DNA of 64,000 bases. Origin: Pycnococcus provasolii (taxonomy: Eukaryota; Chlorophyta; Pseudoscourfieldiophyceae; Pseudoscourfieldiales; Pycnococcaceae). Positions 37,601 through 45,583 of this stretch are shown in pieces. Position numbers and translations under genes: made by a program. Under the pieces are notes generated by a model. It did no database searches. It saw only the letters and a program-made list of their open reading frames with translations, and was not told where the DNA came from. Position 1 is the first letter of the stretch. Each line of letters opens with the position of its first letter. The stretch is taken from positions 558,001 to 622,000 of the forward strand of contig OW568872.1 of the NCBI GenBank assembly GCA_938743325.2. Direction: 5' to 3'.

Positions 37601-38923
37601 GCGCTCGGACCATGGCGCAGCCTGCACAGGGTCACCTGATGAAAAGAAACGCACGAGATTTTCCACAGGAAGAAGCCTAACCTGAAGCTTCCTTCGCACC
37701 GACCATAGCACCGTCACCTTATCATCTTTGACAAGCCTTCCATGTGGGATGAAGCCTACCCTCCCATTAGCAGCTGCTAGATCTCCCGTAAAGCCACGAA
37801 GAGTGACTGTTGTGTACGGTGCAAACAGTCGGCGGATGTCCACACGCTTCCTGACGACTTCAGGCGAGATTTCCTGATGCAGCATCACCGAGTTCGTTGG
37901 CCTTTCAATCAAGCGAAGTTTCGAAGACGTTGCACGATCATCTGACGGGTCGGTTCGCATCCAGATAGATAACAGCGATGACCGATCATCTCCATCCGTC
38001 TTGCCTCCTTCACTCTTACGCGACGCATCGACGATACCTTGTTTCGACTCGAACGTAAGTCCTACCGTCACGCGCGTTCCGATGGAAAAGGGTTCCGGCG
38101 GCATGATCAGATCGTCGTCGTCATCATCGTTATCGTTGTCGCTGCTTTTTTTTCTACGGCCTTTCCTTAATGGTGATGTCGTCCGACGACTCTGGCGCGC
38201 TTTCTTTGGTGCGTATTCCAGGGGATCGGAGTCTGAGTCTGACCCATTTTGTGTCAGCTCTGCGTCACTTTCGACATCAGAATCAGATGCTAAAGGTGGT
38301 GGATCGTCGCTGTCGCTGCTTGAATCATCGAATTTTTGGGAAGAGCGAGCGCTCTCACTGTCGCTTTCAGACCGTGAGCTTCTTAGAGATGGCGGCCCCT
38401 CGTCGCCCGACACATCGTCACTGCTATCCTGAAGCGACGGCGGTCCCGAGTCTGAGTCTGAGTCTGCACTCACACTCGCACTTGATGCGTACTGCTGCTG
38501 CTGCTGCTGCTGCTGCTTGACATAATCAGTGGCCTTCACCTCGAAGACGCAGACGAGCTCGTCGATGAGATCACGCCACCTTCCAGCCTCGCCCACGAGC
38601 TTCTCGAGGTGGTCATCGTCCATCCGTTCTTCCAAACCTGGAGACGATCGAAGAGCGCTGATAAGCGAGTCGTACGCGGCGCGCACGCCTGGATCTTTGA
38701 CAGACTCTTGCATCAGCGCTTTCTTCGTGTCTTTCGGCATGTCTGCGAGCAGAAAAGGGCATCGTCGTTTGAGAACGAGCAGCTGCGCGCCGAGTGCGGC
38801 GTTCCACACTCGTTTTTGTGCGTCGCGGCTGTCAGCATGGTCGGCGCCTACTGCTTTGTGCTTGTTAGTATTGCTGGATACGCCGAGCGGCTGTATTGCG
38901 TCGTTGTACACGGAGGAGCTCAT
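31625..38923 (-). CDS. TRANK1-like SF1 (UvrD/Rep-type) helicase with ankyrin and TPR-like parts
   Basis: A 2,432-aa single-exon protein from ATG 38923. The N-terminal 300 residues are acidic and Ser/Asp-rich with a poly-Gln run (coded at about 38494-38517). An ankyrin-like segment (LLHMCARLSKLDIVRLIL) lies near 1050. The helicase core starts near 1515: LLLGRSGTGKTTC (Walker A), MYVDEVQDFTEAELALL (Walker B, about 1895), FFTGDTAQCIARGLSFRF, NMRTHSGI, TVFEAKGLEFTDVLLFNF and LYTAITRARVNLWVYD. TPR-like repeats (KLYKQAAFCFQHAGERRKQAA) follow, and the tail is acidic then poly-Lys. The layout matches TRANK1-type proteins; nucleic-acid target and role are not known. Codon use and GC match neighbours, so contamination is unlikely. 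Confidence 0.88.
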   Translation of the reverse strand: MSSSVYNDAIQPLGVSSNTNKHKAVGADHADSRDAQKRVWNAALGAQLLVLKRRCPFLLADMPKDTKKALMQESVKDPGVRAAYDSLISALRSSPGLEERMDDDHLEKLVGEAGRWRDLIDELVCVFEVKATDYVKQQQQQQQQYASSASVSADSDSDSGPPSLQDSSDDVSGDEGPPSLRSSRSESDSESARSSQKFDDSSSDSDDPPPLASDSDVESDAELTQNGSDSDSDPLEYAPKKARQSRRTTSPLRKGRRKKSSDNDNDDDDDDLIMPPEPFSIGTRVTVGLTFESKQGIVDASRKSEGGKTDGDDRSSLLSIWMRTDPSDDRATSSKLRLIERPTNSVMLHQEISPEVVRKRVDIRRLFAPYTTVTLRGFTGDLAAANGRVGFIPHGRLVKDDKVTVLWSVRRKLQVRLLPVENLVRFFSSGDPVQAAPWSERVQFLIRGDDKEHEEDTYFITQRNQTRVAQAAAEVVGTVYRSIFEHLYTISDTVPTPEALASATYKLERGPTLPLDDLVRAPLDPCLSVNSSKLPPHLAGAISANDFGRWSKEIRLNFTEKAPTHGRWHAQVGDAVLSKKTQILMVVMAELSNGYLALEGKEPLPLPMPTTQDREASCRASKLLNERIMDASFRKTMHKSRESGDDSDVSNDGTRITLVIDWEDAYGHSFDSFPYKACIDVDSEKPVSDYLIYYCVECLGVTRSSVKFCINGDEIDETKTPCELDLKAHDCINACPRDVVFEPRAALKHKSNLYLVDNEAQEVITVPRGIFKRDEGTIEHEPQLPVNASCDPKRIRSDPSSRMEDTLTRAAQIRKRLSDSIIEKWVASENFERYEVPEVNGEKPAHGSTHKDVTIKKSIDRIESWDTTWMDCLTFLEFLLFRDDDVWRKIAPKVAGDFLQAQSDGQDREIEPEKLGMPDFEVSDLQIALAPEVQLDLLTLSQLKERRRHVKTFDDFCVWMDFCGASSNLQLSKRQAQLAEKLIVNILSAPNFAVSHIVEAEIAGKRYENFRLLLLGLLEQGSLKINDIPTSAKDLVGASSCVSGYPLLHMCARLSKLDIVRLILDETDANPSSLNAENKMADDCTEDDGEQGSRIKEMIKAKRDKIRKKKNAEKRKIQRMKKLEKAAENDAAREKHVDVEDNDDGEPAECIAREEDTEEQKIARIVAEASRELEDVLRMQASLEPAIEASKVSDEHSQQKEAGKGKEVSRSPVTAGTDVTALDKDVDSEEKVPDGANRITGEPPTSTPTARQWKKEIDDLRSWVKDAAWEMELTREARLQWERLESPIDRASVAKQLQCLAQGDWASDARQRTTKYGDATFNLFRANFSKGGRILWERAVGYSSKLQSWTEVVRVWAILNQHDDQDAAIDRVYNAHRKGKLSHLKRKLRFVGKTSQCDQRESKAGVQLKLPRLLEPVADEMAGAILPLDLQDKLEKLDDDDAVIDDSAMSVLWYPPALPSEDSYTLIKFYEFTGPMLSSLMDRFVSETKELVDYPFRLSKHEDDICKLGLDNSKGSMESMLLLGRSGTGKTTCLVFRMWAQYRLWREFTGGDPSGLLRGATAASVGASHESSSSSYHQCFVTANPVLRSEVRKLVISLIRGAEDDATQLRLPPATPPSDRDMCGLATPSLSSASDAEFPLFVTKREILVLIDGTLRHPFFARSGPDGTLSREGARLAWGPVEKSAMQALLDDEDDDIDSDEDGEDEEESEEEMEEEMGDQEQVTASGSTKFKKSSRYAKEIDYDVFSRELWPSICKTVPGGESKYSPALIWSEIISFIKGSVEAVLKPFANDGDGDGDGDNDDVNVDVAQRTRVTALSLEQYESVGAKRAPNFTGNREDVYRMFEAYERKKAGIRGFDACDLVHHIWRGLLDQARAGEGAAGTGYTGAPLHAMYVDEVQDFTEAELALLVHISAMPNKMFFTGDTAQCIARGLSFRFQDLKSIFYHLSQRHHTSIVVPRDPYKLVHNMRTHSGILNCANICIELMQNLFPFSIDTQEPDTGLFDGPLPCLLEAASFDELVLLLYSGNKAEGHIEFGAGQVIIVRDEEAKRRLPAALRDSIVCTVFEAKGLEFTDVLLFNFFSDSPTKNNEWRCVLELLEEAGERGESSAAVPEEENSDVARLEGREARRLEFNPERHKLLLDELRALYTAITRARVNLWVYDENIKARAPMFKLWGVRGLVRRISKGLDPDGITLARGRESSKEEWLERGQSMMDKKLYKQAAFCFQHAGERRKQAAADALNLVMESSEAKSGSNSRDKVRQVQMRYEAAQLFLEAREGVTWAPEAAACLRYGGYPMLARQLYLALGNTKSAEKCLPRAPRSTKVPRKVPIAVKSNEGEEEEEKTKAKTTTASVMHVAEKEEARTPDEIDDDDAKIDEEEEEVYDEDDEDEDDVILSVLPSGDGRRRPRGGASRGRRGGGKGKKGPGKKKKK

Positions 38924-39238
38924 CCCGCCGTGAGTGTTGAGTGGCGAGGTGGCCGGGAATGTGGCTGATGTGACAGTGCGTTGGCGGGATAGTGAAAGGA
39001 CTGAAATCTCCGCAGAGGCTCGGTTCAGGAGGATCGGGGTTTTGTAGGGGTCTCCCGATCCACTCCAAACCCCAACCCTTGTTCACATGTACATAGTCTA
39101 TGGCGGAGACCGAAACGCACGAAGACAACGGCAGTGGCTGGTGTTGGGAGCACCACGCGTCATGCGTGGGCCTGGTATGCATATCCTTAACAGAGTACTT
39201 CAGTTACCCACGATCGAGGCAACGACCTCAGCCAAGTC
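38924..39238. other. Intergenic spacer upstream of the helicase
   Basis: A 315-base spacer between two minus-strand genes (the helicase start and the CFAP77 stop). It contains CCAAACCCCAACCC near 39064-39077. No gene seen. Confidence 0.5.
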
Positions 39239-40080
39239 TCAGCGGCGCGTCGACACCTTGCTTGTTACCTTGCCGAACTTCTTAAGCTTGAACGGCTCTC
39301 TCTGCGCCTCCACAGCCTTCGCGCTGTTCATGGCGTGTCCGACGGAAGCGCGCGTCGACATAGGCTCGATTTTTTCATGAGCTTCTTCAAACTCCTCCCT
39401 GCGCGTCATGTTCATCTTCACCCAGTCGGAGCTGTACTGGCCTTGCATAAGGTCCACCATATCAGGCTGCTGTCCAGTGAGGCGAACCTCCTCGAACGGG
39501 CGGTTTGCGCTCCGGCGGCCGTACGTGTGTGCTTCGTTATTGTCGCTGGGAAGTTCCGGCTTGGGCGACTCCTTCACGCCGAGCTCAACCTTCACCGGGT
39601 TCTCGACACGGTACGGACGCTGTTGCGTCGCCTTGGTAAGTCCCTCCATCGCAGCTCCCTTGTTCATAGCCACGAAGTTCGGGCCGGGCTGAGAGTCTGG
39701 GTTCGCCTCGTGGTACTGCCACGACATTGAGACCTCTCGCGCCCCCTCAGGGTCGCGCGCCTTGGCAAGGCCGTAGGCGTGGTCTTCAGGCAGGTCGGCA
39801 GAGCAGTGCAGCTTTTTAGACTGAGGTAGTTTATGAGTGAACGCAACATGAAAACGTGTTCATATGCAATAAAGTGTGCGTGTGTGTGGAATGGGTGTTA
39901 GCCTTCGTTTCAAAAGCTCGCCTATAATTCATTGCCGTCTTAAGGAGAAATATAGCGTACCTTGCTGAGTCCTGTCTTCGTGAGAAGTACGTTTGAGCCC
40001 ATCGTCGGGCGTGTCACTCCGCATCGCGGCTCCGACGGGTCCATCGAGAGACTTGCAAGCAAGCCAGACGCAGCCGGCAT
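39239..40080 (-). CDS. CFAP77: CFAP77-like ciliary protein, spliced
   Basis: Two exons on the minus strand: 40080..39961 (40 codons from ATG 40080, MPAASGLLASLSMD) and 39820..39239; the 140-nt intron has donor GTACGC and acceptor CTCAG, phase 0. The joined 233-aa product reads TMGSNVLLTKTGLSK then CSADLPEDHAYGLAKARDPE, GPNFVAMNKGAAMEGLTKA, AHTYGRRSANRPFEEV and DLMQGQYSSDWVKMNMTRR. That block order agrees with what I recall of CFAP77, a microtubule inner protein of the axonemal B-tubule. The tail is basic (KLKKFGKVTSKVSTRR). Using the genomic ATG at 39727 alone would lose the first conserved blocks. It is head-to-head with a TPR gene. The family call rests on memory of short blocks. Confidence 0.7.
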
Positions 40081-40849
40081 TTTTGTGCACCAGTATTCTC
40101 TGGCGCAGGCTCGTTCGCTCTGAGCGCTAACTCCACAAGTAGGGTAGTAACGCGGCGACGAGCGAGCGTGGCCGACGCCGAACCGAGTGGTGTAGCGAGG
40201 TGGGTAAGCGTTGAGGGGAGAGTTGAGTTGAGTTGAGTTGAGTTGAGTTGAGGAGACGACGGGAGGCGAGCGACCTGCAGAGGCGAGCGACCGGCGCCTG
40301 GACTCTTCCCTTCCCTTCCCGTCTTCGGCTTCGGCCTGGCAGAGGTGCCCTTGCCCTTGTCCGCCTTCCCGACTTCGCCCCACAACGGCATCGCACAACG
40401 GCAATACGGCATCGCACCGGCCCATGCTCACGGGTAGGTCGGTACAGTACCCCATGGTCGAAGGTCTTGGGCCAATCCGCCTCTCGCGCTCATGCACTGC
40501 ACTCGTGCACAAGGCAAGGCACAAGGCACGTACCATGCGCACGGTTTTTCATTCACCGTTCAACCGCAGCCTTCAACCGCTCCACGCTCACAGTGCTGCC
40601 CCAGTTCTTGCCCCAGTCCTACGCCGGCCGTGCGAGCGTCCGTCCGGTTCAAGAGTGGAGTCCCAATTTGACTTGGACCCCAGGACTTTTGGATCCCAGC
40701 TTCCCAGGCTTGACCGCCGTCGGATGTTTGGTCGGCCTTTTGGCGTGGTCGAGTCCACGCCCAGTCCCGCCCAGTCCTCGCCCTCCAGGTCCCTTACCTT
40801 TACCGCCCCAACTCAAATAGAAACCTCGGTCAGCGCAAGCACACTCTCC
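40081..40849. other. Divergent promoter spacer, CFAP77 / TPR gene
   Basis: A 769-base spacer with six AGTTG units at 40221-40250. An in-frame ATG at 40424 would extend the TPR protein N-terminally through a poorly conserved Pro/Arg/Ser-rich stretch, so part of this may be coding. No other gene seen. Confidence 0.5.
40221..40250 (+). repeat. Pentanucleotide microsatellite (AGTTG)6
   Basis: Six perfect AGTTG units in the CFAP77/TPR divergent spacer. Confidence 0.9.
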
Positions 40850-43086
40850 ATGGCGTCGTCCGGCAACAACACCGCGGCCGTGGCCAACTCCACCGTGCAA
40901 GCGAACACCGAAGACTTAAAATTCCTCGCATCCTCAACGCTGCTGCGACGCTCCGAGCCACTCGAACCTGAGGCGTCGTCAGCGCCGCGGGTTCCTGAAG
41001 AAGGCGCGGACAGCGCAGCGGGAAATAACAGACGCCCGAGGCACTACGAGCTTAGGCGCAATGCCGACGATACCAGCGTCATCGCTGCTGCAACACGAGT
41101 CTTGGACGATCATCCTGACGATGGCAAGGCGGCCGCGATCCGAGCGCAGGCATACTTTCGGTTGGGTCGATACGACGAGTCGGCGGCAGACTTCGCGGTT
41201 GCCGTCAGGGCGTCACCCGAGGATGCGAGCCTGTGGTTTGGCAAGGCGCAGGCCCACGAGCGTCTCGAGCAATTCTCAGAAGCCATGGCAAGTTATAACA
41301 GCGCGCTCGCCATTGAGCCAGATAATGTGCGCGCCGTGTATGCGCGCGGTGCGTGCATGAATCTCATGGGCGACTTGGATGGCGCCGTGGCCGCCTACGC
41401 GGATGCTATTGCACTTGACGCGAAAGGATTTCAGCAAGGCCTGAATGGGAAACGAAATCGAGGGACACGAAATAGTATCGCCGTTCAGCCACCATCGTCG
41501 AGTCCTACGGATGCGTCCACGGTTGTTCCGCCGAGTCCCGCGCTGGATTCGCGCGCGGCGGGCGGGACCCCTGCGCTTCGCGCGGGCGCACGTGACGCTT
41601 GGGACGTCTACGGCGGAGGTCAAACAGCGAAGATGAGCTACCAGCCGTCGCGTATTGAGCGAGCTCCGGCACCTGCCTCCGCACTTAACCTTGACGCTAT
41701 CGTTGGACCTCGTGCTGGATCCGCAGCCGCCGACGCAGCGCCGCGCAATCGCGGCGAAAACGACGAGAATCACCCGAACATTGCGAATGGCAAGAGTTCC
41801 AGTTCCGCATACCAGAGTGGTGATGAGGATGTGGCGAGCCTTGCTGAAGTTCATCACGCGAAGGGATTTGCTCATCGCAAGGCTGGGCGTTTCGAGGAGG
41901 CGATAGAGGAGTACACGGAAGCACTTTCATACGATCAGCGGCACTTCCGCGCGCTTTTCAATCGCGCATTCAGCTATGACCGAATCGGCAATCTCGAAAA
42001 TGCGATCGAGGACTACAGCACAGCTCTCAGCATTGAGCCACGCGCATCTTTCGCGCTGTACAATCGCGGCATCGCGCGAGACAAGGTGAATGATCACGCA
42101 GGAGCGATTGACGATTTTACGCGCGCCATCGCGGAGGACCCGAACAACGCCGATTTCTACCACAATCGCGGCTTCGCGAAGCGCAAACTTGGCGACTTCC
42201 CCGGAGCAGTGCTCGACTACACGGCGGCCATTCGGTTGAACGCGAACCACCATCGCGCGTACTACAATCGAGCATACGCATACGGTACGAATGGACTTCT
42301 TAATCTCCTTTTACGCGTGTCTTTTCACACGCCCCTCCCGCGTTGCACAGCAAATGGACTAACGAACACACTTTTCCCCCTTTTGTCTACGGACCGCCAT
42401 ACTTGAACATAGAGAGACTTGGGCTTCTGCACGAGAGTGCAGATGACTACACGACAGCGCTGCAATTAGATCCGGAAAATGCCGCAGCCTACCACAATCG
42501 CGGGAGCCTGCGCGAGCGGCTGGGAGACAGAAGTGGCGCCGTGCAAGACTTTTCTAAGGCTCTGGCTCACGCGGCACCAGGCGCATGTGTCGCGACGACG
42601 CTTGCGGCGCGCGCAGCCGCTAGACATATCCTTGGAGATGTCGCGGGGGCAGCCGACGACATCGACGCGGCGATTGCGCTTGAGCCCGAGGCTGCGTCTC
42701 ACAGGCGCTGGCGCGCGGCTCGGCGTCGCGACGCCGGTGAACTCGAGCTTGCCGCGGAGGACCTCGCGGTGGCGGTAGCGAATGACCCATCGAACGGTGT
42801 TGCATGGAGCAGCCGTGGGTACTGCCTACGAAAGTTGGGGCGCTTCGCGGAGGCTCACGAGGCGTACACGTACGCGCTTCGACACGTCGACATCGCGAAG
42901 GGCGAGGACCTGCGCATTTCTACGGCCCGCCTGTACTCGAACCGTGCGTACTGTGCGGCACGCCTCGGTCAATTTGCCGATGCGGCGGCGGATTACACGA
43001 AGGTTTTAGAGCTGACTCCAGACGACGCTCACGCGGCCCACAATCGCCAAGTCACGCTCGAGCGTCTGTCTGGGAAGAGTCCGTGA
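40850..43086 (+). CDS. Tetratricopeptide-repeat protein (TTC6-like), spliced
   Basis: Exons 40850..42284 and 42413..43086; the 128-nt intron has donor GTACGA and acceptor ACATAG, and the split codon (G/AG) gives Glu in YAYERLGLLHESADDYTTAL, restoring a TPR. The 702-aa product starts at ATG 40850 (MASSGNNTAAVANS). TPR units occupy about residues 75-190 and 330-700 (for example HHAKGFAHRKAGRFEEAIEE, RALFNRAFSYDRIGNLENAI, ALYNRGIARDKVNDHAGAID, FYHNRGFAKRKLGDFPGAVL). A Ser/Pro-rich linker separates the two arrays. Regular NRG/NRA-type repeats are typical of TTC6 and related ciliary or chaperone-adaptor proteins. The head-to-head position with CFAP77 supports a ciliary role (inference). Confidence 0.88.
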
Positions 43087-43336
43087 CGTCAAGGACTCTG
43101 TCCATGTAAATCATTCATTTTCATGTTGAACCCCGAACTCCCCTATTCTTACCCTAGTCGGGAAGCGGACTGCGGGACAGGCTGCGGAACCCACCCTTCC
43201 ACACACCCTTCCCCCTTGCGCCGGTGCCCCGTTTTTTGCGCACCTGCAGGCGCTGCCCAGGCCCGTCCTTCTCCTCCCTTCGCCAAACTCCACTCATCAT
43301 CAGTCGAGGCGCGCGAGAGGCGGGCGAACGGCGGCG

Positions 43337-44082
43337 ATGGGTCAGCTGTTGTCCATAGGCGACGACCCGCTCTTTCGGTGGCTCTTCTCGTTTGGAGGCT
43401 CGCAGCGCACGTACAGGCTCGTTCTCGTGGGACTTGACAACGCCGGTAAGGTACGTACCTCTCGTGATGGTCGCTCAACTCGCCGCTCAACTCGCTCAAG
43501 TCTAAAGTCCACACGCTGACGCACCAACATCATCACACACACACCTACTCAAACACGCGCGCGCACACACAGACGACTGCGCTATACCAGCTTCAACTTG
43601 GTCAGCCTGTGACAACAAGTCCAACCGTCGGATGCAACGTCGAGGAGGTGTGCCACGGCTCCGTTCGTTTCCGAGCGTGGGACTTGGGCGGACAAACAGC
43701 ACTGCGCAATCACTGGGGTGCGTACTGCGCCGGCGGCGTGGACGGCATCGTGTTCATCGTCGATGCGGTGGACCGTGGGCGCGTGTACGAGGCTAGAGAC
43801 GAGCTGCAACGATTGCTTCGGCTGGAAGCGTGCGACGGTGCCGCCCTTCTCGTTCTGGCAAATAAGCAGGACATGGACGACGCCATGTCACCTGCGCAGA
43901 TAAGCGACGAGCTTAAGCTGATGGAAAATAAGATGCGTCCGTGGCACATACAGGGCGCATGCGCGCTCAATGGGAAGGGACTTCGCGAGGGCCTTGGGTG
44001 GTTAGCAGGTGTGCTCACTACCGAGGCAGATTCGTCGGTCGCCGCGAGTACCAGCGCTGGAAAAGGCTGGTGGAGTACATGA
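43337..44082 (+). CDS. ARL5: ARF-like small GTPase, ARL5 type, spliced
   Basis: Exons 43337..43450 and 43573..44082 with a 122-nt intron (donor GTACGT, acceptor CACAG, phase 0), which falls inside the P-loop codons: LVLVGLDNAGK / TTALYQLQLG. The 207-aa product has Gly2 for myristoylation (MGQLLS), switch I TSPTVGCNVEEV, switch II WDLGGQTALRNHW, NKQDMDD and the CAL base-contact motif (ACALNGKGLREGLGWL). The TSPTxGxNVEE switch I and IQ(A/G)xCAL block fit ARL5, a trans-Golgi GTPase that recruits the GARP tether. The C-terminus is extended by about 25 Ala/Ser residues relative to animal ARL5. Confidence 0.88.
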
Positions 44083-44325
44083 CGATGGCGATCGCCGCGG
44101 AAGATCTGCTACTATCGTAGTAGTAGAAGATGTGCTTTGTAACGTGTATCTCTTTGTTTTCTCACTATATATGATATTTTTTTTTCTCCATTTCTCAACA
44201 ATTCAACAACAATGTCTTCCTTCGCACGCCAAGCCAGCCCCTTTGCCCACAGCTGTTCGCACCATCCAGCGCCACGTTCGCCCGTTAACTCTACCCGTAA
44301 CAGAGCCCATACTATGACGAATCGA

Positions 44326-45273
44326 TCAGTCGAGGTAAAACAGGCAGACTATTTTGCGTATAGACTTGGCCTCCCGGCAAGTCTCGAGGAGCAGGTTGGA
44401 GTCATGGAAGACGAAGCATATGAGCTGCACCACGCGACCAACAATGTCCTGGTTGCAGATGCGGCTCGCGTCGAGCAGCGTGAGGTGGTCATTCTGAGGC
44501 ATCTCAATCACCTGCGTCACCTTCTGCAGCTGCTCTTGGGTCTCCGCCGGCTGCTTTGACATACTCTGCGGCAGGACGACAGTCAGCAGCTCGGGGCGTT
44601 CGGCACGCAGCGCGCCTCGGATGACCGCGGCGTTTGTTCCCGTCGCGCCAGACGTGTAGATGTGATTGCCTGTGAGCACCATGGCATAGCTCAGAATTTC
44701 AACTAGCTGCTGGTGCAAGTATCCCATGTTCCGCGTTCCGAAAAAGCCGATGCTTTTGGGCTCTGTGTTTTGGATGGCGAGCAGCTCCTGCAGGTACTCA
44801 AGGTCGCTGGGGCTGCTCGACGGACCGTCCAGGTTGTCCTGCTCTGCAACTGCCGCCCCCGCGCCGCTTACGGACGTTCCCTGCGTGGGCAAGTCCGCTG
44901 GCCCACCTCTTCCTCCGTTCGGGTCGCTGTAGTTGCTGACTTCCACGCGAACCCCGAGCGAGGCGAGTGAGTGCGCCGATGAAGACGCGTTCGCCGCGCC
45001 ACCCGTGGCGCTTGCGGTCGTCGGCTCGTCGGCGTTCGCTGTGCAACGTCCCTCTTCCCCCCCTCTGCTCGCAGGCATCGCGCGCGGTGGCAGATATCCC
45101 CATCCAACAGCTGCCCCGGTCGTACCCCGGTGAGCACGGGCGCAGCACGTGCTGGAGTGCAAGCTCGTGGTCAGCTGCGGCCGTCTTGCGTTGTGCGTCG
45201 TCGCCAGTGCGTGCGGTGCCCCCTTTGCACTCGCTTTTCTGAAGCAGTGTTGCGCACGAGTTGATACACGCAT
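44326..45273 (-). CDS. Conserved plastid/cyanobacterial SLOG-like Rossmann protein
   Basis: A 315-aa protein from ATG 45273; the frame is open further upstream to ATG 45498, but that part is Pro/Arg low complexity. The first 50 residues (MRVSTRAQHCFRKASAKGA) look like a chloroplast transit peptide. The core is strongly patterned: SIGFFGTRNMGYLHQQLVEI, LTGNHIYTSGATGTNAAVI, LLTVVLPQSMSKQPAETQEQ, VIEMPQNDHLTLLDASRICN and RKIVCLFYLD at the end. The GT-N and TSGATGTN loops are nucleotide-binding style as in the LOG/DprA (SLOG) superfamily. I recall very similar proteins across cyanobacteria and plants without known function. It is head-to-head with the PsbP-like gene. Confidence 0.75.
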   Translation of the reverse strand: MRVSTRAQHCFRKASAKGAPHALATTHNARRPQLTTSLHSSTCCARAHRGTTGAAVGWGYLPPRAMPASRGGEEGRCTANADEPTTASATGGAANASSSAHSLASLGVRVEVSNYSDPNGGRGGPADLPTQGTSVSGAGAAVAEQDNLDGPSSSPSDLEYLQELLAIQNTEPKSIGFFGTRNMGYLHQQLVEILSYAMVLTGNHIYTSGATGTNAAVIRGALRAERPELLTVVLPQSMSKQPAETQEQLQKVTQVIEMPQNDHLTLLDASRICNQDIVGRVVQLICFVFHDSNLLLETCREAKSIRKIVCLFYLD

Positions 45274-45583
45274 GGTGTTGTGAAGAGGCACTCGCAGTTG
45301 CCGCCGCCCCTTGTTGGATTGGTTGGCGCTCCCCGGCGTTGATGGAGCTCGTTCTCGCCTCGCCGATGGGGGCGGGGCCGGAGGGAGGGAGACGGAGGGC
45401 GGGGCGGGGCGGGCGGAGGTTGGAGGAGGGGGGGAGAGGAGCCGTTTCGGTGGCGGAGGAGGGGATACCGGAATGGCGGAATCACGGGCCATTGTCATTG
45501 TCGCGATTATTCGGGGTTTCGCACAAGACCTGTGCCCTTTTCCGCCCCTTTTTCGTGTGCCACCTCAGGCGGGCAAACTTTGT
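45274..45583. other. Divergent promoter spacer, SLOG-like / PsbP-like
   Basis: A 310-base spacer with a long purine tract on the plus strand (about 45382-45440, GGAGG and GGGGCGGG runs), which is pyrimidine-rich in the sense of the minus-strand gene. Frames of both flanking genes remain open across it, so true starts are uncertain. Confidence 0.5.

Noticed and set aside
31625-38923. UvrD-like helicase as bacterial contamination
   Set aside because: The ankyrin/TPR context, acidic tails and surrounding algal genes fit the eukaryotic TRANK1-like type.
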